Assembly: GCA_004154925.1 (NCBI GenBank)
Contig: QJNS01000049.1
Location: forward strand, 124,001 to 188,000
Direction of reading: 5' to 3'
Origin: Monosporascus cannonballus
Taxonomy: Eukaryota; Ascomycota; Sordariomycetes; Xylariales
Length of the DNA stretch: 64,000 nucleotides
The notes beneath the pieces were generated by a model. The model was not told where the DNA came from and made no database searches. It was given only the letters and a program-made list of their open reading frames with translations. How positions within the stretch are numbered: the first letter of the stretch is position 1; each line of letters opens with the position of its first letter. Positions 48,213 to 60,717 of this stretch are shown in pieces. Both the position numbers and the translations under genes were made by a program.

Positions 48213-49150
48213 TAATATTATATTTTGATACGATCATTTTAATATTTAAAATTAAGTTTATTATATAACGTTCCGATACGATACTGTTTTACGGAATATT
48301 ATTATTACATTTATTTATTATTATAATCGTATTTTTAAAAAACGGTTAAAGTAATCCATATTTTGGCGCAATTAATATTATAAAATTAAATAGTTTTATA
48401 AAATATTATAATAATATTTAATACCGCCTAATATTTTTGTTAATTCGTAATTAATACTATTCCGATTTTATTGCCGGCTTTTATTAATATATTTTATAAA
48501 CGTAAAACATAAAATATTTTCGTTTTTTTAAATTAAAACGGATATTATTTAATACCTGCCGTTAGACTTAGATAAATATAATTAACGAAGATAAAAGTAT
48601 TATTAACGGTCTTTATTGCGTTTATCGAAAGCTTTTTTATAGAATATATAAATTTAAAAAAAACTCTTAATTTTCGAAACGGTTTTATCTTATTTATGCA
48701 AATTAGAAAAGAATTAGTTATATTTAGAAGATATAGGCCAATTAAGCAGAAATAACTGATGTATATCATAGGAAACGGTAGTTTGTTTTTGTTTTTATTT
48801 TTATATATATATAAATAAATTTTCTGCTTATATTTGTATGTACCTATTAGCCCGATAATGTAACCGGGACGTATAGAATATAAGTAATTTTGGAAACAGG
48901 TCGTTGATTTTTAAGTAAGATAATATAATTATATCAAAAATCGCCGAAGTTTTGTTTTTTTTAAATTTAGTATCCTTTTATGTATAATATTTACATATTT
49001 ACGTTATTTTTGTAGGAATTATGTACCCGATACGAATTATTTATAATAGGAACGTTTAACGTACATGGAATTTGTCGGAAAATCTTATTCGAAAATCTTT
49101 TTTGGAAACCCGAATTTACCGAATTTATAAAATATATATACTTCCGGTTA
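48213..49150. other. A+T-rich sequence, no gene seen
   Basis: There are stops in all frames apart from a 74-codon minus-strand frame at 48545-48769. That frame has a partly readable plus-strand counterpart in the same place, so neither strand can be preferred. A tatatata stretch lies near 48805. Confidence 0.4.
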
Positions 49151-49154
49151 ACCG

Positions 49155-49510
49155 TTACCGAATTTGAATTTATCGCATATAACGTAATTTCTCAATATTT
49201 CGGTTATACCGGATAAATGAAGGAGATATTATGGTGTTTTAATTAAGACGCGTTAATAAATAAGGATTTTTCCGACGAAAATCTTTTGCCAATATTTATT
49301 AACAATACGTTATTTAATAATACAAATAACTTTACGAATAACTTATAATTAATTTATTTTCTAATTCGGGAGTACATTGTATTTATAATATTTTTTAAAT
49401 GGCGCGCGTTTAATTAAAACGTATTAAATAACGTTTTTTTATTAAATAATTACGGAGTCAAAATATTTTTAATACGGTCAATACTTTATGAGGCGAGAAT
49501 TTTTCTAACT
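49155..49510 (+). pseudogene. Decayed protein fragment, unidentified
   Basis: The plus strand reads TEFEFIAYNVISQYFGYTG, then MKEILWCFN, ALINKDFSDENLLPIFINNT, LFNNTNNFTNNL, LIYFLIREYIVFIIFFKWRA, with the few stops at TGG or CAA/CAG-type positions. It reads as one protein and may be the upstream part of the fragment at 49975. The family is not recognised. Confidence 0.4.
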
Positions 49511-49974
49511 TTATTAAAAATAGTAATTAATTATTAATTAATATTGTTTTTTGTAATAAAAGATTTTGAAATTACCATTATTTTTTTAAAAAAACCCTAA
49601 TTGATTTATATTTTTAGAATATTATATAATAAAATGATATTACTTATATTAAGTGGTTAATATAAATATTATTTTTGTATAAGGCCGGTTCATTTAATTA
49701 TAATAAAAAATACATTATTTTAATTAGTTATTATATTTTGCATTATTAGATTAAATATTTATGAATTCGATTATAATATTAAATTTGATTGTAATACAGT
49801 TTCTTTAAGAAAAATAAAAAAAATATTTAATTAAAAAGGCGGATATTATAATTTGTAATTTTCTGGCGAATTGCGCCGGTCGAAAAATAATAAATATCAT
49901 ATTAATATTACTTCTTTTCCGAAATTCATTTTTAATTATATACCGTACATCCTTATAATGTGAATTTTATGTCC

Positions 49975-50500
49975 GTTATACTTTTTCGCGAAATATACGT
50001 TATATTATTCAGGATATTTGTAACGAAACTTTTGAATATTTTTATTTTTTGTGTCGAAATCTTTGGCGTATTAAAGGATATCCGTTTCCTATTAAAGGAG
50101 ATAATTAGGAATCCGAAAATATTTTGGCCATAAGTCGTAAAATCATAAAAATTAAGCTTATTAATTTAAATAATACCGTTTTTATTGTTAATAACCTAAA
50201 TAAATTTAATTAGCTAAATAGGGCAAAGAATGAAAATTAATTTATAAATGCTTTTAACGTAATTATCTAAAAGGTTTTTAATACCGAATTTATTAAGGAT
50301 AATTTGATTTCGGAGAACCGTAATATCTTTTATACGGAAAAAAGTTATGATTTTATAGTGCAAATTACTCAAAGCTTAATTAATAATTTTAATTAAGGCG
50401 GCTTATTATCGTCTTTATTGTTATTAAATAAATAAAATACGGATTTATTAGATAAAAATAAACCGTTAATAGAATTCTTTATTTTTTTGTTATTTTATAT
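49975..50500 (+). pseudogene. Decayed protein fragment of about 170 codons, unidentified
   Basis: A single plus-strand frame is readable with about five RIP-type stops: YTFSRNIRYIIQDICNETFE, FLCRNLWRIKGYPFPIKGDN, NILAISRKIIKIKLINLNN, FNVII, VFNTEFIKDNLISENRN, FYTEKSYDFIVQITQSLINN and GGLLSSLLLLNK. The length and coherence show a former gene. I cannot name it; no zinc knuckle, RT or DDE-type motif is visible. Confidence 0.5.
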
Positions 50501-53500
50501 TGTTTTAAGTAATTTGATATTTATATTATATTTTTAATATTAATATAATTTATTACATACCTAGTTTTAATTAATTAATATCGAGATAGTTTTATATATG
50601 ATGGCGATTATTTAATTATTATATTAACGTAATTTATTTACTTCCGATAATACAACCACATATTAAAAACAATATTTTACGAGATAATATGTGATATAAT
50701 TATTAACGAAATTAATATAAATTATTATATTTATAATTTGTATAATTTTACTTAATTATATACCGTTCGAATATTTGGTTTTTTCTTCAAATCATATACA
50801 AATGTCGTATTATTTAAAATTAAATATAACGCATAATTCCGGATTAACCCCTATACTCTATTTGAAATTAATTTATTAATTAATATTTTTAAATTTTTTT
50901 AAAATTCGTTATTTCCTTTTTGCCTTCTTTCGTGCGTTATTATAACCTATATATTAATAATTCCTTTTGTGTTTTCGGGTCCTAAATCTTTATTCGTTTT
51001 AAGCGTAATATTTACGTTTAAATCCTTTTGAAAATATTTTGTCGGATTATATAATAATGCCGAATATTTAAGGATTATATATAAATATTTCTCGCCGCAC
51101 TTTTATACATAATTTGCATATTTATTTCTAGTATAATTCTGTAAATTATAATATTTAGAAAATAACCATATAATATGTAACTTTTGGTCAAGCAGCCCGA
51201 TTTATAAAATTATAAACCTTTTTTCGTATTTTTTATATGGTACCCGGTTTATATAACGTTTTCATTAAATTTCGAAAGCCTAAATAATCGAAAGTTCATA
51301 ATAAAATTTCATAATTTAATAACTTATAAGGCCGGTATAATCCGCCATAATAAAAATTTTGTTTTGTCGGGTACTATTATAAAAAATGTTTCTAATTATA
51401 TTATTAATATTTAACACTTATATACATACCCTATTTTTCATAATACAATATCTTACTTATAATATAAATCTTTTATAATGTTATTAAATGTATATACTTG
51501 TAATAATTATATGATTTGTTTAATGAATATATATTTGTATTAATACTAAAATATAAACTATTTATTTTCTTCTAATATTTCGCCATATTAATATAATTTT
51601 ATAACATATATTTGGAATTTTAAATCAGTTACGTATAATATGTATTTTGCGTAAAAAATATCTTTTATCTTAAGATAATCGAATAATACTTCGTTAATAC
51701 GAAAATACCTTAATCGGGATTACGCCGTCGGTTTCGCATTATTGTTAGTTTTTTTAGTACCGGTTCCGGTTGTTTTTTGGTAAAAGATCTTATTATCCAT
51801 TTTTAAAGTTGTTTTGTAGGGGTAGGTCATTTTTCGAGAATAGATTATTTTTTGGCGGTAAGTTGTTTTTCGAGAATATTATTAGCGAATATAATTTTTT
51901 AGTCGAGCAAATCAGGCTTTTTATGTTAATTCGAAATATATTCTCTGAAGCCATAACGGAAATTGCCTCTATTATATCGGCAAAAAGTTTATTCACCGTT
52001 TAGAATATTGTAAAATGTATGAAAAATATTTATTATAATATGCATTTCGGGTATTAAGTAAAAAAAGAACTAAATAATAATTATTATATCGGAAATCACG
52101 TAATTTTATATATTAAAGGATAATAAATATTTGAAATTATATAAGATTATAATTAAGTAAATAATATTAATTATATATTAAATAATAATAATAATAATTA
52201 TATTTAATACAAATTTAATTAAAATAATTTTAAGAAGTATATTAATAACATTTATAATAAAGCATAAACTTTATGTAATATGTATATATTTATTAGGGTT
52301 TTTTTATATGTTATTATTTTATTATAAGAAAAAATATTATTAATTCTTTTTATATTTAATAATTTATATAAGTTTAACAATTTATATATTTAAAATTACA
52401 TTCTTTTAAAATTTATATATATTGTTTCATTAATTATACGTATCATTTTAACATATTTTTATAATTTAATAATTATCCGAAAACTCTATTTGTATATTAT
52501 AAATGTTTATGTATTTCTTATTAATATTAATAAATTATTCGCTAATTATTTAATATATAACTTGTATCTTATTTATCATATTTTTTATTTTCTCTTTATA
52601 TTTCTGGGTCTAATTATGGCGAGTTTATATTGGTAAATGTATAATATTATTAAACTTTCCAATTATAATTATTTATATATATATGCTTAATATTATATAT
52701 TTATTATCATAGTACTGCAGTTATTTCATAAAGCAAAATCTAATAATTGTATTCGGAATATATATGCCGACTGAATAAAAAATTAAAATATATTTAAAAA
52801 TTATAACGGCATTAAATTAACTTTTAATGCGACTTATCTTAATTACGGCGCCATTTTTCGGATTCTACTTTTTATCATATATACCGTTTTTTTAAATATT
52901 AACTTAGCTTATAAAATAAGTCTTTTTTAAATCATTTAATTATTCGATAAAGGTTTAATATTATAAGTATTTTATAGGGTGGATTTTATTATTATATGCC
53001 CAAAAAACGTAAATTATTTCTCGATATATATATATTGACGTTTATTTTATTTCTGATAATTTCAAAATAATATTTAAATATATATTGCTGCATTTGAATT
53101 ATATATATATAATTTATAGAAAGTTAATAAAAAATATGTTTATATATTTTAACGATTTTTAAATTTTATTTCTACCAAACCATAAAAGAATTATTAAATA
53201 ATTTATAATGTTATTTATTTTTTTCTTTATATTAAACTATAATCATAAATTCATAGATACGGATAATGCTGAATATTAAATAATAAGTTTTTAAAACCGT
53301 GAAACAAATATTTTTATATTATAAACTTAACTGACCAATATTTTTTAAAAAAGCCGTATAATTCGGATTATTAGCCGTTTTCGAGAAATTATAAATCATA
53401 ATAATTTGCATAATAGAAATAATATCAGGGACATGATAATTTTATTATTTTCAATAAAAAATATAAAATCGTCATATATCTTATAGTATATATTATGTAG

Positions 53501-53600
53501 ACGTTACTTTTACAATATTAAACGACAGAAAAATTCGGAATTATATATAATTAATTGCCGAATATGTAATTTTATATAAAAATTGGATTTTTACAAATTA
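50501..53600. other. Long A+T-rich stretch without a supported gene
   Basis: It contains overlapping open frames of 77 codons (plus) and 67 codons (minus) at 51770-52003. They arise from a local gttgttttt/ggtaagttgtttttcgagaat near-repeat and cannot be assigned. Otherwise it is strongly RIP-altered sequence with several (at)n runs (52680, 53030, 53105). Confidence 0.4.
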
Positions 53601-53604
53601 CGGC

Positions 53605-54283
53605 ATATTTGATATTAATATTAAGGATTTCGGCGATTACTCGGAATATTTAATTGTTATTATACTTATATAAATTTGTAATATAAAGGAATTTCTAAAA
53701 CCAGCCGGGAAAAAAATAAAGGAATCCTTAGAACCAGCTAAGGACCTAATTATACCGATAAAGCGAAAACGCGGTAAGGGGAAAAAAACTAGATCCGGCC
53801 ATCAACCTGTATTAAAAAAAATTAAAAAGCCTTAATTCGAAAAAAAGAATTATTTTTAAAGTTTTTAACAAAATAACAAAAAAGTATACAGCCGGTTTCG
53901 AAGAATATTGGTTAAGACTGTACGCCAATACCTATTAATTTAAATATAAAAGGATAAAATTATACAATATAATTAATAAAAATTTATTGCAAACCCAGGA
54001 TTTTAAATATTTCGAACTGGTATTTAAAAAAACGGACGCCAGAATAATTGTATTAATAACGAAAAGATATTTTTTTGATATTAACGAAAAATTATTTATA
54101 TTATTTTTTTACCCGTATAATCGATTTCTTACCCTTATTATTCGAGCCGAATTGAAATACCTTAAAGGTTTAAAAAGAACTAAAAATATTTTAAAAGCTA
54201 ATATAACGAACTTAAGGAAAAAAAGGGAAAATAAGATTTTAAAAAAATTAATTCGGCGCTATGGATTAAGAGTTATAAGTTAA
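53605..54283 (+). pseudogene. Decayed gene, two frame segments, unidentified
   Basis: The first segment (53605 to about 53850) reads TNYGIFDINIKDFGDYSEYL, IKEFLKPAGKKIKESLEPAK, then the basic KRKRGKGKKTRSGHQPVLKK, which resembles a nuclear-localisation or DNA-binding linker. A second segment in another frame (53887-54283) begins YTAGFEEYWLRLYANTY and continues into a 98-codon open frame with FKKTDARIIVLITKRYFFD and LKYLKGLKRTKNILKANIT, and a stop at 54281. The small number of stops marks a former gene of at least 225 codons. A transposase or recombinase relic is possible from the basic linker, but I see no diagnostic catalytic motif. Confidence 0.45.
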
Positions 54284-57200
54284 AAAAATAATTTGATAAT
54301 AACCGTAATAAATTATAAGTTAAATTGCGTAATACAAAATTCCGTTAATGTTTTTAATTAAAAGATTTAATAAAAATTTATTACGGTACATAATTACTTT
54401 CAATTAAAACGACTTATTATTTTGTATGAATTTTAACGTATTAAAAATGAATAAAAATAATAAACTAAATAAATATATACTATATTAATAATTTTAATTA
54501 ATATTATGTAAATATTTATAGTTATTGCGTTTTACGACCATAACGCCGCGTTAAAGCCAACGTATTTTTTGTTATCGGCCTTAATTAAAACCGGTAAAAT
54601 TTCGTGTTTTAATTTTTTAACTTAATATTATAATTATACTTTAATTTGTTATTGATATTATTATTTAATACGTATCGTTTACTTTTAATACGTAATTCCT
54701 TAATTTTAATAAGGATTACTATTTCGATTTCTTGGCGATATATTATTTATAATGTTAAGTTATAGATTATTACGTTTTGGCAACGCCGGCGATTCTGGTA
54801 ATAATATAAAAATAAATGAATTGTGCAAATATAAGTACGGTAATAAGGGCGGGGCTGGAAAATTAAAAATATTTGGGAATAATAAGTCTTTTAGCAGATA
54901 TTATAAAAAAAGAAAATGAAATAAATTTTTAATTAAGATTATTTAATATAATACGAATTACGCGTATAAATATAAATATTATTATAAACGCAATTGCGAT
55001 TTAAAATTACGAAAACATATAAATGATATGCCGGTTTAATATTTAAATTATTAAAATAACCATTAAATTATTAATTAGCAATTTAACTCGAATGACAGTA
55101 TACAGTATATTTTAATTAAAATGAAACGTAATTTAAGGCGGTTTTATAATTTTTTCCAATATTTGTTGAATTTATAACGTAGTAACAATCCGTAATTTAT
55201 ATAGATCAGTTTATAATATAAAGATATAACGCCGTTATTTTCGATTAAGCGAATTTCGTTATTCTTAGAAAGTTCCTTATATTTTTGATAAAATCGAAAA
55301 TATAATCTTTTTATATATTATATATAACTTAAAAAATATGCTATTTTTTAAAATATCTCAATATTATTATCTATCGAAAAGAATGACCGCTTTGAAAAAT
55401 TTAATTATATTCTAAATTAAATATAAGTTTTTAATTTCGTTTAATTTATTCCAGAATTTATTAAGTAACAACCGTTTTAGTTTAATAAAAATAAATTTTA
55501 TTTTGTTTTTTATTGTTAAACGGAAATAACCGTATAAAGAACAGCTCGTTCGCCCGTTATTTACACTAAGATTTTATTATTTTCTAAATCACCGCCTTTA
55601 CCGAACCGGTTTCTAATTATTTTTACGCCAATATTTTCGAATTTAAAAGTTTAAATATATACAACAAATTAAATATGCATATATTATAATAAAATCCAGC
55701 CGGAATTAGGTTATTTCGACCTTTTTCTAACACAATAATTTCGTTTTTTTAAATATGTTTAAATCGCTTTACGTATGTTTTTGCCGTTAAATAAGGCATA
55801 TTATTAAAGCCTTTTTTATGTAATATCGTAAGTTAAAATTACTTTATTTCGGAAATTGTAAAAGAATATTTTAATCGGCTAAAAATTAAATTAAAATTTA
55901 ATAATTATTTTGTTTTAATCGGGATTATTTGTAATAAATTCGGCATCGTTTTTTTGTTATTTCAATCGGTTATATCGCTTTTTATTATAATATTTATGTT
56001 CTTATAGGTAATACGGTTTTTAATTTGCCGGGCCTAAATCTTTTTCTTTGTTTTATTTTTTTGTAAAATAAACGGCTTAATTTTATATTTATCTAACACC
56101 TAATAAAAGCCAAATAATATAATTTATTTACAGTTAATTAACTTTAATCGTTTATAATTACGAAGCCTTCAACCAATTATTATTATAAAACTTTAATCAA
56201 AACGATTTACGGTATATCTTATTATATTATTTAATTAATTTTCGGAATATTCATACCTAATCCAAAAAAATAATGGATACGACGATACAAATAAAACTAT
56301 TTAATTGCTTTAAGTTATTATATATACGAATTTGGTCCCCGTAAGGTATTTCGGAACTATAAAACTTAATAATGCTTTTTATAATTTTCGATAAATATCT
56401 TCGGTTTACTATAATCCTAACTAAATGATTACAAATATCCATAGTTTTTACCGTATTATTAATATAAATAATAATTGTATTAATAAAATATAAATTATTA
56501 AATTAAATTAAAAAGATATTATTTAATAACCCGGATATTTTAATTATTGGGAAAAATTAAATATTTTTAATTCGAACGTTAACTCTAAAATATAAGAAAA
56601 AGAATATTATCGATTTTGGAACGATTAATATTAATACGTCGGACGTCCGCCTTATAATTATATTTAGTTAAGCCGCCCATTTAATAAAAGCTGTCATATT
56701 TCGAAATTCTTTTATAATATTAGTAACAATTATTATATATATTAATTAATATATATAAATAAGAAAAGTAAAATACAAATTGCGGATATTAATATATTTA
56801 AACAGGAAACTGGTTTAATTCGGTAGTAAATATATTTCGTCAATAACAACTAAATTATATTGTTATACGAAAATAAAATTTAATATAATAATTTAAAATT
56901 AATCGGTCGATATTTATTCAGAATTACAAAAAATATGGTTATATTATCCGGCAATTATGCGGTCGAATATTTTTAAGTTAAGCTTTGTCGTATCCGCGGA
57001 TATTAAAATCAAAACAAAATATAAAATTATTAATATAAATATTTGTTATTTTTCCATTACTTTAGTTAAAAATATACTTTAAATAATAATTCAGTTAATT
57101 ATTAAAAGTTTTAAATAATTAAGAAATTCCCGAAATTTATATTAATAACCAAACAAATTTTAAGTTTTCCGAAAATTAAATTATATACCGTATTAGTTTA

Positions 57201-57900
57201 TTTTTTCTTTTCGTAAAATACGGCTTTACCCGTTAAATATAATACCTAATATAAGACGAATAAATTAACGAAATGAAGTTTTTATAAAATTATCGGCCGT
57301 ACATATAACGTTAATATATAGGTTAATTACATTTGTATTAGCAAAAAACCAGTAAAAATCTCGGATAAAAATAAACGTTTCGTATTGGAAAATTAAATAT
57401 TGGAAATTTTAAAATATTTATTCTAAACTTTGGAATATATAATCCGTATTTGGTGAGTTAGGAAAAAAATATGTTTCGGGATTTATTATAAAAACATTTA
57501 AGCCATATATATTATTATGTTGCCTTATAAGGTTATATTGTCACTATACTGAGAGGAAAAAAGTACTTAATTATAATATTCGAAAAATATGAATTTTAGT
57601 TATTTATTTGAATTTATAATAACACCTTAATCCTGATAATAACCAAATTTATACGAAAAAATAAAAATCTTAATTTTATATTAATCTTTTGTAATTATAG
57701 AAGATATAATGCCAAGTTAAAGCTATATTTAATAGATTTGTTTTAATAATTTCTGAAAATTTATATAAAAGTACGGAAAACGGAACCAAAAAATCACAAG
57801 TTGCCATCAGGCCTTATTTTAAAAATTTTATAACTTTTATGGAAATATTTCTTAAAGTGATTTGATTAATATATTAAATCCCTGGCAGATACTTCTTGAT
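54284..57900. other. Long A+T-rich stretch without a supported gene
   Basis: A 61-codon minus-strand frame (56257-56442) has protein-like text (LVRIIVNRRYLSKIIKSIIK) and could be a relic. Everything else is broken. A short block near 54535-54580 keeps gcc/acg-rich words. No LTR of the families described here is present. Confidence 0.4.
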
Positions 57901-57905
57901 CAAAA

Positions 57906-58186
57906 GCTATAACTATGGTTACGACTGCTGCGTCGCAGGCGGAGCCACAATCTCAAAAATGGCGTCCTGATCACGATAAGCCAATCGGTAGGAAGTATAA
58001 GATATTTATTAATCCAATAATTTAGAAAATATTGGCTTATAATAACAATTCGTTACCCAAAGTACTCTTGCTATTACGAAACGTAATACGTTATTATATC
58101 CATTGTTCAAAATCACACGATACTTCTGCTAACATAAACCCGTACGACTAAGGTTTAATAATTGGTTAAACCACCTAGCCGTCACA
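57906..58186 (+). repeat. Solo LTR of the H/C/A family with a distinct 5' module ('E')
   Basis: The right 170 bp carry the family end: tattacgaaacgtaatacg palindrome (about 58074), then the gtacgactaaggtttaata box, ending GCCGTCACA. The left 110 bp are unrelated to the other modules (tgctgcgtcgcaggcggagc). Flanking caaaa is identical at 57901-57905 and 58187-58191, so this is a complete solo LTR of about 281 bp. The left end begins gctataac rather than TG, so its first base or two may have changed. RIP is slight. Confidence 0.8.
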
Positions 58187-58191
58187 CAAAA

Positions 58192-58532
58192 CGATATAAA
58201 CGAAACAAAGTTTCGTCTCAACGACGCACAATAACATTTAGTTTTTTTTCGAATATTTCGTAAATATTAGTATGCGAGAAATTCTTCCAATTTTAAAGGT
58301 TTTATATGTCGGTTAATATTATTAAACGACGAATGTAAAACGCTTGAATGATTATAATAACGTTTTTTATAAAATATAATTTTTATAGCATAATATATTT
58401 ATTACTAGAACGGAAATAATATATATACAGTATAGTTTCGAATCTTATATAAACAATAAAACAGGTTAATGCCTTTCGTTTTTCTTTTCGATCGCGTTAT
58501 TTATAAATTTTAGAAATACGATCTGATATAAT
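58192..58532. other. Spacer between two LTRs, no gene seen
   Basis: RIP-like DNA with a mildly gc-richer start (tttcgtctcaacgacgcac). Nothing in it is recognised. Confidence 0.4.
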
Positions 58533-58858
58533 TGTTATGACCTAACGGTCTTGGCTCTTGGAAACGGTCAGAGCCTTGGGAAAGCCAAGCTCCGACCGAG
58601 CCAAGAAGTCACGTGACTGGCTAAAGGAGCTCAAGGGCTCTGGTTGGTCAAAAGAACTTGAGCCAGTTGAGCACCAAGAGGGCTTAAAGGGGCTCAGGAG
58701 GACTTAACTAAGGAAGTGTCGTTGAGCTATGATGAACACTTTGAGCCAAGATAATGATATATACGCTTATTGTTTCCATAATTTAAATAGCACCATTTTG
58801 CAATACAACTTCGTTACCCAAAACACCCTTGGTATTACGAGACGTAATACGTTACTGT
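58533..58858 (+). repeat. Truncated family LTR, best preserved 'A' module
   Basis: It begins TGTTATGACCTAACGGTC and runs almost unmutated through the A module (ggtcagagccttggg, cacgtgactgg, gagctcaagggctc) and the palindrome tattacgagacgtaata (58833-58849). It stops at about 58858, where the usual continuation gcttagattcccacg should follow. Unrelated gggtgaggg sequence starts there. It is the reference copy for reading the RIP-altered A-module LTRs. Confidence 0.88.
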
Positions 58859-58861
58859 ATT

Positions 58862-59036
58862 TAGGGTGAGGGAATGGGTACCCGTGGGTGACCCACGGAG
58901 ACCCATGGGTCCTAATAGGTACCCATCCACTACCCATCTGATTTGGTGGGTACCCGCGGGTACCTATCGGATTTGCCAAGGACCCATTGAGTACCCATTA
59001 GGTCTTGCCAAGGACCTACGAGTACCCAATGGGTAA
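58862..59036. repeat. G+C-rich subterminal repeat cluster
   Basis: At least six copies of ggtaccc/gggtacc lie here, with gtgggtgacccac (perfect palindrome arms) near 58883 and two ccaaggac words 30 bp apart. The cluster is not RIP-altered and stands out sharply from the A+T-rich flanks. Minus-strand open frames here (58767-58979 and 58930-59160) are Pro/Gly/Trp-rich by-products of the repeats. Confidence 0.8.
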
Positions 59037-59214
59037 AAAATTTGCACATAAAGTAATTCGCTTTAATAATTTGAAATAATTTGAAATAACCCGGTAAAAG
59101 TAATAATATTAAAGAATTTGCAGTTAAATTGTATAAAACTTTTTGGGTATCATAAAACAAAATAATGCCGATTTTTTTAAACCGAATTTAAATTTTGCTT
59201 AAAATTCCATTATT

Positions 59215-59335
59215 ATTATTATTTTGCGTATTGTCCGAATTTTTTCTGTTTTGCGCATTATTTTTTTGCGTATTATTATTTTGCGCGTTATTATTTTACG
59301 TATTATTATTTTGCGCGTTTTTTTATTACGTTTAA
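59215..59335. repeat. Degenerate tandem repeat, attattattttgcgyrtt
   Basis: About six imperfect units of 17-18 bp (attattattttgcgcgtt and variants). On the minus strand it would read as an Asn/Gln-rich stretch (NAQNNNTQNNNAQ type), possibly a low-complexity linker of a decayed transposase. Confidence 0.7.
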
Positions 59336-60717
59336 AATTTTGGTGATAGGTTTTGCGTAACGAAATACCAAGTTTTTTATCGGGAGCCGTATTTTTTATT
59401 TACGGTTCTGTTAAACTTTAATAATAACTTAAAATATTTTTAATTAATTATATATCCTTTTATTAAATAATTTGTTCGGTGTAAATGGCGCATAAATTAA
59501 TTGCTATAAAAAATTAAATTATTTTAAAATTATTTTATAAATTACTTATTTTTAAATAATTCGATTAATATAGTTGTTGACGTTTTTTACATAACGTTTA
59601 TAGCAAAAATTTAAAATCGTTATTAGTTTTTAAATTATTATAAAATTTCACTTATTAAACGTTAAAAAGGCGTTTTTTTAAGTAATACTTCAATATTTAT
59701 TTGATATTATCGGATTTTACGCAAAGCGGCGGTTATATATATTAATATTATTTTGAAATTATTTTATTTTCTTAAAGAAAACTTATTATTAAGTAAAATG
59801 CGTTATTTTCGCCTTTTAAAAAAAAGCCGGGCCTTTAGGTATTTTTTTCCTAACCGGATGTTTGGGTATTATTTTCCTAGCCGAATGTTATTTTATAAGG
59901 TAAGAAATTTTCTTTTTAATGCCAGGTGAGTTTTTTAATTTTAAAATTAACTGGCAAATTATTTCCCCAATACGTATTATTTTGGCTATTATTAAAGCTA
60001 TTAAATTATTAGCAAATAATTATTTCAAGATTATTTTAATAAAATTGTATTATTATAATTAAATTTGTTATTATAATGGCGTAAAATTATTAATTATAAT
60101 GGTGGTATAGTAATTAATACATATTCTGCCTATCTTTGACTAAATATAAATATAAGTGATGTTTTCTTAAAAGATAGGGTATATAAATTAACATAAGGTA
60201 TTAAAAAAAGTTTTTATAATTTATTTAAGTACTTTACTTTAGAAAGTTTTATCCTTTTATTATAATAAAAATAATATATATAATATTATTATTTTACAAT
60301 TATTTCTTTAATTTTAATTTATATAAATAAATATTTCCTAGAGTAAAAATTTAGGTATTATATAATAAAAATAAATGATAAATAAAAAAATAACTTTATA
60401 TCAAATTTAATCCGCCTTTAAAAGTAGCGAATATGCTAATTATATTATTTATTGTTTTAATTTAGTAATTACGGGCCTAGTTTGTTATAATTGTGATAAT
60501 AGATTTAAGTTATTTTTAAAAAAAAATGGCCGGTTTTCGGTAAACATTAAAGTTTGATTTTTCAAAATTTTATTTGCCTATTTTTTAATAATGTTTTTAT
60601 TTTTAATATTAATTAACTTTCTTTTACGAAATTAATCCTTAATTATAACTTTTTTATGTTAAAATTTATTTATCTTAATAATCCAACTAATATATAAAGA
60701 TTTCCGGAACACCTAAT

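Noticed and set aside
58767..59160. Two overlapping minus-strand frames rich in Pro, Trp and Gly
   Set aside because: They arise from ggtaccc/acccatggg repeats and the LTR edge; nothing protein-like remains outside the repeats.
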